Of a DNA stretch of 64,000 nt, positions 58,325-64,000 are shown in pieces (within the stretch, counting starts at the first letter, position 1; the number at the start of each line of letters is the position of its first letter). Below the pieces are notes generated by a model that did not search any database, had not been told where the DNA came from, and saw nothing but the letters and a program-made list of their open reading frames with translations. Origin of the DNA: Planctomycetota bacterium. Lineage in GTDB: Bacteria > Planctomycetota > UBA1135 > JACQFD01. Location of the stretch: NCBI GenBank assembly GCA_016792805.1, contig JAEUHX010000069.1, positions 26,703 through 90,702 of the forward strand, read 5' to 3'. Both the position numbers and the translations under genes were made by a program.

Positions 58325-60733
58325 CTACTGCAGCAAAGGGGCCGCTCGGCCGTCGAGCGCGTCGCGCTCGGCTGGTTCGAGCAGCGACTCCTCGTGGGCC
58401 GAGATGAGCCGGGCCGCCTCCCGGAGCACATGGGTCCAATGTGATCGATTCAGGAAGAGAAGGCCCGGTGTGTCGAGCGTCCCTCCCTGATTACAGTAAC
58501 CAAGGGCTCGGACACTCGCGAAGCGATGGAGTTCGGCGAGCGCGCCCAGAAAGGGCGCCGGGTGCCCGTGGGTCACAAAAAGCCGAAGATCGCACTGATC
58601 CGGGAAGAGTGCGGATTTCACCTGCGGAGAAGCTGCGTGCCGCATCTCTCCGACGCCGACAGGTTCGCGGAATCGAGCGGGTTCAAGAAGCACCACCGTC
58701 CGGAATGGGACTTTGCGCTCGCGCAAGCGCATGGCAGCGCGCGCGATCTGCTCAAGCTGATAGGCGCCCACTGCACATAACAAAAGCCGGGCGCTGTCGC
58801 TTTCGTGCTCGAGCCTGCGGAGCCGCACGCCGCCATCGCGTACGGCGGTCTCCGCCTCCTCGCGAGTCAGCATGTCGGGAACCGAGTCTGACTTCGGCAC
58901 GACGAGAGTCCAGATCTGACCGCGCGATCGAAGGCACGCGTCGATCGAGGCGGCGGCAGAATTGGTATCGGCGGGGAAGAGAACGCGGGACACATGCATG
59001 GCTTCCGCCATCATGGCTTCGCAGAGGCTCGGGTCCTGGTGACTCTGCTCATTTTTTCCGTTCTCCCACAAATGCGACGTCAGCACGATCGGCACCGAGA
59101 TCCAGCGGGGAGCTTTGCCAGTCGCGGCCTGGTGCTGAGTGAAGATCACTTTTTGTCGCAGGACGCCGTGCATCTTCGCCGCGAATGCCTCATAGCTCAC
59201 CACGATGTTGAGCCCGCCTTCGTTTCCGAGTGCCGCCGAAGCGACGGCTTCCTCATTGAGCGCCGTGATGACTGCGCCATGCACATCTTCGAGCACGCCC
59301 GGCTCGGGATCGGTCACGCGGTGGCGCAGCTTCTCCAGCGTCTTTCCCATGCGGTTGCTGAGCAGCTCGTCGGGGTTGCCGACTCGGGGCCGCAGCTGCG
59401 GATTCGCCTCGACCGCGGCGACGAACGCGCGGTCCACCGCGGCCATGGGACAGGCACGCGTCCAGGCGGTGCGAGCAAACAAATCCGCAGGGACGGATCT
59501 CCACTCGGGCGCAGCCGCGGGCCGCAGCTCCGGATCGCGGTGCGCCAGCGCATGGTCGCGCTCCTTCGGCCGCTCGCTCCGACCGTGGCGCTGGAACACT
59601 GCCACCGCTGCGCGCAGATCGTCAGAAGTAACAAAAATTCTTTGCGCGCCATTGCGGAATAGCGTCGCGGCCTTTTGTGAAAGGCGCGGGTTTTCGCCAA
59701 GAGGCAAATTATGCGCCGCGTTCGTTCCGGCGCCCGGGAATCCGTAGCCCTTCGACGTGACGGCAATGCCATAGGGAAGCCGAACTGCGGCCTTCCCGCG
59801 TCGGCTCGACTCCAGCGCCGCGGCCTCGAGCCTTCTCTCCATCTCGAGGATGGCCCACGCGTAGGCAGCGGGGTCGCGTCCGTCGAACACAATCGGATCG
59901 AACCCGTTGAGCCGGAGGTGGCGAACGAACCACCGCACGCCGCCCTGCTGTGACATTGTCGTGCGCTGATCGATGCGGCGACCGTTCGCGATCATGATGG
60001 GGGTGACGAGTCCGCAGTCGCGCGCGCGCCACCAGCGCGCGGCCCAATCCGATCCGCGCTGCTCTTCGAAGGCGCCGTCACTCAGAAAGACCACCAATCG
60101 CTCTCCCGGGAGCGGCATGTGCACATATTGAAGCTCGGCGAAGCCCAGGTAGCCACCCTCCGCGAGTCCTCCCGCGGTGTGCACATTGACGTGGCTGCCG
60201 AGCGGCGAATCCTGCCGGCCCGAAGCATCGAGCTTATACGAGTAGAAATCCTGCACATATCGTGTCAGCCCGCCGTTGCTCCATGAATAGCGTTCGGCGT
60301 GGCGCTCGGTCATGTTCCCCACGATCAAGTTCAGGGAATCGATCGCGGCGACCGTGTGACCCTGCCCCATCAGCCAGGAGCGCGTGATTCCTGTGAGCGC
60401 GTTCGCGGCGAGATAGCCCGCGTAGGCAGGCACCATGTTCAGTGCGCCGCCCGTGTGCCCCTCAGGGCGCTCCTTGAAATCCTCCGCGGCGAGGGGGCGG
60501 CCGTCAATATATACATTTTTCGCGTAGGTCTCGTGAACCACGAGCCAAAGCGCCGCACTCGCCACGCGATCGAGAGCTGTAAGAATCTCGAATGGCGACC
60601 CCTCTCGTCCGCCGGCTTGACCGAGTCCTTCAGTGAGGATCCGAACGCGCCGGACAGTCTCAGGGCGATGACGAATCACTCCGTAGCCGCGAAGCCAGCG
60701 GTCATAGTCGGTTTCCAGGATTTGTGGACACAT
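58325..60733 (-). CDS. Divergent phosphoketolase-family protein (XFP-like)
   Basis: 802 aa, thiamine-diphosphate enzyme family. PEGHTGGALNMVPAYAGYLA corresponds to the XFP/transketolase N-terminal substrate loop. VVFLSDGAFEEQRGSD with IANGRRID about 25 residues on gives the diphosphate-binding SDG...N site in place of canonical GDG...N. LTSHLWENGKNEQSHQDPSL matches the XFP SHQDPG block. XFP cleaves xylulose-5-P or fructose-6-P with phosphate to acetyl-phosphate, which acetate kinase (8 bp upstream, same strand) converts to ATP and acetate. Some genomes annotate this subgroup as xylulose-5-phosphate 3-epimerase, so substrate is uncertain. ATG 60733. Confidence 0.8.
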   Translation of the reverse strand: MCPQILETDYDRWLRGYGVIRHRPETVRRVRILTEGLGQAGGREGSPFEILTALDRVASAALWLVVHETYAKNVYIDGRPLAAEDFKERPEGHTGGALNMVPAYAGYLAANALTGITRSWLMGQGHTVAAIDSLNLIVGNMTERHAERYSWSNGGLTRYVQDFYSYKLDASGRQDSPLGSHVNVHTAGGLAEGGYLGFAELQYVHMPLPGERLVVFLSDGAFEEQRGSDWAARWWRARDCGLVTPIMIANGRRIDQRTTMSQQGGVRWFVRHLRLNGFDPIVFDGRDPAAYAWAILEMERRLEAAALESSRRGKAAVRLPYGIAVTSKGYGFPGAGTNAAHNLPLGENPRLSQKAATLFRNGAQRIFVTSDDLRAAVAVFQRHGRSERPKERDHALAHRDPELRPAAAPEWRSVPADLFARTAWTRACPMAAVDRAFVAAVEANPQLRPRVGNPDELLSNRMGKTLEKLRHRVTDPEPGVLEDVHGAVITALNEEAVASAALGNEGGLNIVVSYEAFAAKMHGVLRQKVIFTQHQAATGKAPRWISVPIVLTSHLWENGKNEQSHQDPSLCEAMMAEAMHVSRVLFPADTNSAAASIDACLRSRGQIWTLVVPKSDSVPDMLTREEAETAVRDGGVRLRRLEHESDSARLLLCAVGAYQLEQIARAAMRLRERKVPFRTVVLLEPARFREPVGVGEMRHAASPQVKSALFPDQCDLRLFVTHGHPAPFLGALAELHRFASVRALGYCNQGGTLDTPGLLFLNRSHWTHVLREAARLISAHEESLLEPAERDALDGRAAPLLQ

Positions 60734-60741
60734 AGAAATCC

Positions 60742-61986
60742 TCAGAGTGTTTCCTTGGCGAGAACCTCGACGGTGCGCAGGGCGATCAACCGCTCCTCGT
60801 CGGCGGCGATGACGTGGACTCCGACGCGGGAGCGCTCCGAGGAGATGGTGGCCTCGCCTTCCACCGCGAGCTCGTTTCGCCGCGGGTCAAGGGCGATTCC
60901 AGCCCACTCGAGCCCATGACAAATGGACGCCCGCGCGGTCGCCGAGTGTTCTCCGATGCCTCCGCTGAACAGAATCTGATCGATGCCGCCGAGCACGGCT
61001 GCCATCGCCCCAATCTGTTTGCGGACTCGATATGTAAATAGATCGAGAGCGGCTCGGGCGCGCGGAGCTCCTTCGGCTGCGAGCCGCTCCACTTCACGGT
61101 AATCGCCGCTTCGGCCGCTGATGCCGAGTAACCCCGACCGATGATTGAGAGTGTCGACCACTTGGTCGGCAGTCCAACCTTCGGCATGGGCGAGCCAGGC
61201 GACTGCGGCGGGATCGAGGTCGCCCGAGCGCGTCGACATCAATAATCCTTCCAGCGGGCTGAACCCCATCGACGTGTCGACCGAGCGCTCATCAAGCGCC
61301 GCGGTCGCCGAGCACCCGCCGCCGAGATGCAATAAGATCATGCGGTGCCGATTGAGCCGCGCTCCGATGCCCTCGCGAAACCGATCGATCACCGACTCGA
61401 GCGCGAGCCCGTGGAATCCGTACCGTCGAATTCCGTGTTTTTGTGCGAGCTCCAGCGGAATGCCGACGGCTCGGGCGGTGGAGGGCATCGATGCGTGGAA
61501 TGCCGTATCGAACACGGCAACCCGCGGGCAATGCGTTCCAAAGCGAGACTCGAGCGCTCGAAGAGTTGCAATTCCAGGACGGTTGTGCAGAGGCGCAAGA
61601 CGTTCAAGAGAGGAGAGCTTGGCCAGTACCGAGCCGTCGACCCGAACTGGGCCGGCGAAGTCGTCTCCTCCATGGACAAATCGGACGCCCGCAGCCCGCG
61701 GTGCCTCCGGCATGTCGGTAGTGAGATCAAGGACAAGCTGAGTCGCCTCTTCGTGGTTCGCGGCGCGGACCGGCGTCGAGCCGTCGCTCGCGCTTGTATG
61801 CCTCCAACGCAACAGGGGCGTGCTTCCGATGGAGGCGATTGTGCCCCGCAGCACGTCCCGGCCGTCACCGTCGGATACAAGGAATCGGAGCGACGTGCTC
61901 CCTGGGTTCAGAGCGAGGATGGGACAGACGTTCACGTTGGCACCGGGGGCCAACTTCGTGCCCTCCTGGGACGCACAACATGACAT
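60742..61986 (-). CDS. ackA: Acetate kinase
   Basis: 414 aa from ATG 61986 (MSCCASQEGTKL); GTG 61935 (MNVCPILALNPGS) gives a more typical length and is a real alternative. Motifs: LNPGSTSLRFLV, VRFVHGGDDFAGPV, FDTAFHASMPSTARAVGIP, HGIRRYGFHGLALESV and MGFSPLEGLLMSTRSGDLDP. The GFHGTSH consensus reads GFHGLAL, an altered position within the motif. The product makes ATP from acetyl-phosphate. It lies 8 bp upstream of the phosphoketolase-like gene, forming the classical Xfp-Ack pathway pair in one operon. Confidence 0.88.
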   Translation of the reverse strand: MSCCASQEGTKLAPGANVNVCPILALNPGSTSLRFLVSDGDGRDVLRGTIASIGSTPLLRWRHTSASDGSTPVRAANHEEATQLVLDLTTDMPEAPRAAGVRFVHGGDDFAGPVRVDGSVLAKLSSLERLAPLHNRPGIATLRALESRFGTHCPRVAVFDTAFHASMPSTARAVGIPLELAQKHGIRRYGFHGLALESVIDRFREGIGARLNRHRMILLHLGGGCSATAALDERSVDTSMGFSPLEGLLMSTRSGDLDPAAVAWLAHAEGWTADQVVDTLNHRSGLLGISGRSGDYREVERLAAEGAPRARAALDLFTYRVRKQIGAMAAVLGGIDQILFSGGIGEHSATARASICHGLEWAGIALDPRRNELAVEGEATISSERSRVGVHVIAADEERLIALRTVEVLAKETL

Positions 61987-62228
61987 GCATCAGCCAGCAC
62001 CGGGCGACTCCCTTCCCGAGAACGCCCCCGGCTCGCCACTTGAAGCACCGGAGCGATGCCGCTGCTTGTAAGGGAGCGAGTCGGGCCTACTCCCTGCGCG
62101 GCGAGGCGACCACCGGTCGCTCCGCCCGCGTTTCTCCAGCCCTATCTCCTTGAAAGGTCGCAAGTTCTCACCGCGTGCCCGTCGATAGAGCGGCACCGAT
62201 TCCGCTCCCATCGACGTCTGAGGTCGTC

Positions 62229-62567
62229 ATGGCGCCGCTGTACGCGATTCCCGATTCCGCCGTTCTTCTCGAGACCCCGCTCTTCCCGCCCGCTGCGTCG
62301 CGCAAGACGGCGGAGGAGGTGCTTCACCCTGGGATTGCCGCGGCGAGTGGAATTGTCATGACAGGCAGAATTGTGGCAACGGGGCCGCTCGCGTCCGTGA
62401 TGGGGAGCTACGCGGCGAACGCGCCCGAGCCCCGCACAGAGGCCTCCGGGACGCGAGCCAAGGGCGCCCGCGTTCGCGCACGCGCGACCGAGAGCACGTC
62501 CGGCTCACACGCCTGGACGGAGCTACCGTCAACGATGCGCGCGGTCGCCGCCGTCGGCGCCCAGTAA
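62229..62567 (+). CDS. Hypothetical protein, weakly supported
   Basis: 112 aa from ATG 62229 (MAPLYAIPDSAVLLETP). No family recognised; Ala/Arg/Thr-rich second half. No clear ribosome site; codon bias is unremarkable. Divergent from ackA and directly followed by the 62.6-kb repeat tract. It may be a spurious or decayed ORF. Confidence 0.25.
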   Translation: MAPLYAIPDSAVLLETPLFPPAASRKTAEEVLHPGIAAASGIVMTGRIVATGPLASVMGSYAANAPEPRTEASGTRAKGARVRARATESTSGSHAWTELPSTMRAVAAVGAQ

Positions 62568-62617
62568 ATCGCCGCCTTTCTCGGCGTTCTCGTTTCGCGC
62601 GCACGCGCGCTCATACC

Positions 62618-62807
62618 GGTCGGCGCGCGCGCCGACCCCACATATCAACTGGGAAGTAGCCCGGATGCGCCGACCTCACTGATCAGTCGGGCGGTAGCTC
62701 GCATGCGCCGAACCCACGGATCGATTGTTGAGTAGCTCGCACGCGACAACACTACTGATCGATTGAGACGTAGCTCGCACGGGCCGAGTCCGCTGATCGA
62801 TTGGGGT
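62618..62807. repeat. 38-bp tandem repeat array
   Basis: Head-to-tail units begin at 62656, 62694, 62732 and 62770 with exact 38-bp spacing (GTAGCTCGCA.GCGCCGA.CCCACTGATCGATTG). A partial unit precedes (62618-62655). Units are diverged, contiguous and unspaced. The same unit occurs at 6331-6472 and, as a single inverted piece, at 29262. Confidence 0.8.
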
Positions 62808-62861
62808 ATGGAATGGGGCGTGGGTCAGTCTTGGTATGCACAGATTTCGATCCGTAGGGTC

Positions 62862-62960
62862 GGCGCACGCGCCGAACGATGGCGCGGGGCTTGCCCCGCG
62901 CGGTGAGGAAAGGGCAGCGCGAATCTTCATCCGCGCGCGCAAGCGCGCGCGAGATCGTCG
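62862..62960. repeat. Modular palindromic repeat, interrupted by the group II intron
   Basis: GTAGGGTCGGCGCACGCGCCGA, GCGCGGGGCTTGCCCCGCGC and then CATCCGCGCGCGCAAGCGCG at 62931 on recapitulate the module order of copy 1 (5.8-6.0 kb), here partly rearranged. After GCGCGCGAGATCGTCG at 62960 the module is cut: the GGGCGATGCCCGCGCCCTAC that should follow is replaced by the intron start. Confidence 0.75.
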
Positions 62961-64000
62961 GTGTGCCTGGCATGTTTCTCCACCCGGAGGTGAAAGTCCT
63001 CTGAAGACCCGAGAGCGGCGCTTCGAAGTCGAAGGCAAGGCTTCCACCGCGAGGTGGCAGCTGAAAGAAGCCGGAGACCACAGCTGCGACCTGACGTACA
63101 GAAACTACCTTCGAGGCTGGTGGCATCTGGACGAGCGACCCGACCTTCGCGAAATCCAAGCTCTCAAGCGATGCCAGCAGTAGAGGTAACAGGCCCGCAG
63201 CGAAGGCGAAGAAACTTACCCAGGGAGATCTGCCGCGATGCCCGCAAGGGCTCCGGCCGCCCGAGCCTCACGGCACAGGGCGGCCCACGTCGCGGCAGAA
63301 GTCAGCAGAGGCCGTAGTAGCGCGGGCTTGCCCGCGCGAAGGGCCGAACATTTGTCCCGCTCTGTCCTTTCTTACTCCTAGACATGACCGAAACACCTGC
63401 AAACCCACTTTTCTCAGAGGGCTGGCCGAATGCTCGCCGGGGTGAAGCCCCGGCGAGCCAAGCCGGAGGGCGTCCCGGACATGCTGCGTGGCTTAAGGAA
63501 CGAGCATCGACGCAACACTTGATGGAGGCGATTACTGATACCAACAATCTGCAACGAGCGCTCAAGCGCGTGTGCTCCAACGGCGGCAGCCCCGGCGTCG
63601 ACGGCAAGACCGTGGACGACCTCAAGGCTCAAGCCGTCGAACTCGAGCCCACGCTGCGCGAGCAGCTGCTCGGCGGGAGCTACCGGCCGATGGCGGTGCT
63701 GCGACGCAGCATCGAGAAATCGGGCGGCGGCACTCGCGATCTGGGGATTCCTACGGTGATCGACCGCTGGATTCAACAGGCGATCCTCCAGGTCCTGGAG
63801 CCGATCTTTGATCCTCACTTCTCCAACTCGAGCTATGGATTTCGCCGAGGCCGCAGCGCCAAGCAGGCCGTGGAGCAGGCGAAAGTCCACATCCAAGAGG
63901 GCCGCGTCTGGGTCGTCGACATCGACCTGGAGCGTTTCTTCGACCGCGTGAACCACGACGTGCTGATGTCGCGGGTTTCGCGGCGGGTGGGCGACCGACG
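62961..64000 (+). mobile_element. Group II intron (5' part; continues beyond window)
   Basis: The predicted 5' end GTGTGCCTGGCATGTTTCTC followed by CACCCGGAGGTGAAAGTCCT matches the conserved 5' start (GUGYG, then domain I) of bacterial group II introns, in particular class C-like ones. About 420 nt of structured intron RNA precede the maturase ORF at 63384. The 3' domains V-VI are outside the window. The boundary at 62960/62961 is supported independently, because it cuts a repeat that is intact elsewhere. Class C introns prefer sites behind stem-loops, and a GCGCGCGC palindrome lies 10 nt upstream here. Confidence 0.85.
63384..64000 (+). CDS. ltrA: Group II intron reverse transcriptase/maturase, partial
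   Basis: Open frame from ATG 63384 to the window end (about 205 codons visible), no stop. The start is MTETPANPLFSEGWPNARRG. RT blocks 0-3 follow: LMEAITDTNNLQRALKRV, SNGGSPGVDGKTVDDLKA, LLGGSYRPMAVLRRSIEKSG, RDLGIPTVIDRWIQQAILQ, FSNSSYGFRRGRSAKQAVEQ and RVWVVDIDLERFFDRVNHDV (the FFD of RT motif 3 region). This is the class-C-type pattern (SPGVDG...YRP). Encoded inside the intron, it would splice and reverse-transcribe the intron RNA. The C-terminal X and endonuclease domains cannot be assessed. Confidence 0.9.
   Translation, partial: MTETPANPLFSEGWPNARRGEAPASQAGGRPGHAAWLKERASTQHLMEAITDTNNLQRALKRVCSNGGSPGVDGKTVDDLKAQAVELEPTLREQLLGGSYRPMAVLRRSIEKSGGGTRDLGIPTVIDRWIQQAILQVLEPIFDPHFSNSSYGFRRGRSAKQAVEQAKVHIQEGRVWVVDIDLERFFDRVNHDVLMSRVSRRVGDR

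Noticed and set aside
62618..62807. CRISPR array
   Set aside because: Units are contiguous and diverged with no unique spacers, and no cas gene is present in the window.
62836..63183. 115-codon ORF preceding the maturase
   Set aside because: It spans the repeat and then the structured intron RNA (starting 62961), so it is a chance frame, not a protein.
1..64000. tRNA or rRNA genes
   Set aside because: I looked for TTCGANTC/GGTTCGA arm patterns and rRNA-like blocks in the intergenic spaces and saw no convincing clover-leaf; a dedicated scan would be decisive.

Overview
The window is a GC-rich chromosomal segment from a Gram-negative-type bacterium. Secreted lipoprotein and signal-peptide proteins, an ECF sigma factor fused to a membrane-anchored extracytoplasmic domain, a MoxR/DUF58/von Willebrand A locus and frequent GTG/TTG starts with weak Shine-Dalgarno sequences all suggest Planctomycetota or a close relative. 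This is an inference from gene content; no rRNA or tRNA gene was seen to anchor it. About 44 protein genes are supported, plus a truncated group II intron at the right edge and several families of intergenic palindromic and tandem repeats.

Left end (1-5.7 kb): a frameshifted tail of a DUF1016/YhcG-type gene; two tandem secreted PrcB-like proteins; an AT-richer orphan gene for a glycine-rich protein, flanked by an intact DUF1992 gene and a decayed partial copy of the same gene; then a divergent secreted HEAT-repeat protein. From 5.7 to 6.5 kb lies a repeat tract. From 6.5 to 21.3 kb: a heterodimeric ABC exporter, a PhoU-like/PiT phosphate uptake pair, two secreted metallopeptidases (M28 and an HExxH gluzincin), a channel-like RCK protein without a visible selectivity filter, a TIGR03960 radical-SAM protein, RNA polymerase omega and a secreted coiled-coil protein.

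Middle (21.3-39.6 kb): an SDR/RidA pair; a sigma-like protein beside a sigma-TM-CarboxypepD_reg fusion; ribose-5-phosphate isomerase divergent from a cytochrome c-FTR1 iron permease; a 1-kb repeat tract with a 250-bp direct repeat; an ABC importer operon (SBP, permease, ATPase); a leader region with a strong intrinsic terminator and a possible riboswitch before the first of two paralogous LuxR regulators; a PfpI-like protein and a divergent Tex protein with a basic RGG-like tail.

Right half (39.6-64 kb): a tightly overlapping seven-gene plus-strand operon (membrane coiled-coil protein, small protein, MoxR ATPase, secreted/membrane protein, ABC-2 ATPase, ABC-2 permease, DUF58) meets head-on a minus-strand pair of large vWA/BatA-like proteins, with 2 bp between their stop codons. 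Together these resemble a MoxR-vWA envelope assembly or stress module with an embedded exporter. Then follow an HDOD protein, a HerA/DUF87-type ATPase, a lipoprotein beta-carbonic anhydrase, a DEAD-box helicase and an acetate kinase-phosphoketolase operon.

The last kilobase holds a group II intron. Its predicted 5' end (62961) interrupts the same palindromic repeat that is present intact elsewhere in the window, so the insertion site can be read from the sequence. Its reverse-transcriptase ORF runs off the window. The three internal repeat tracts (5.7-6.5, 29.2-30.2 and 58.16-58.32 kb) all sit between convergently transcribed genes.
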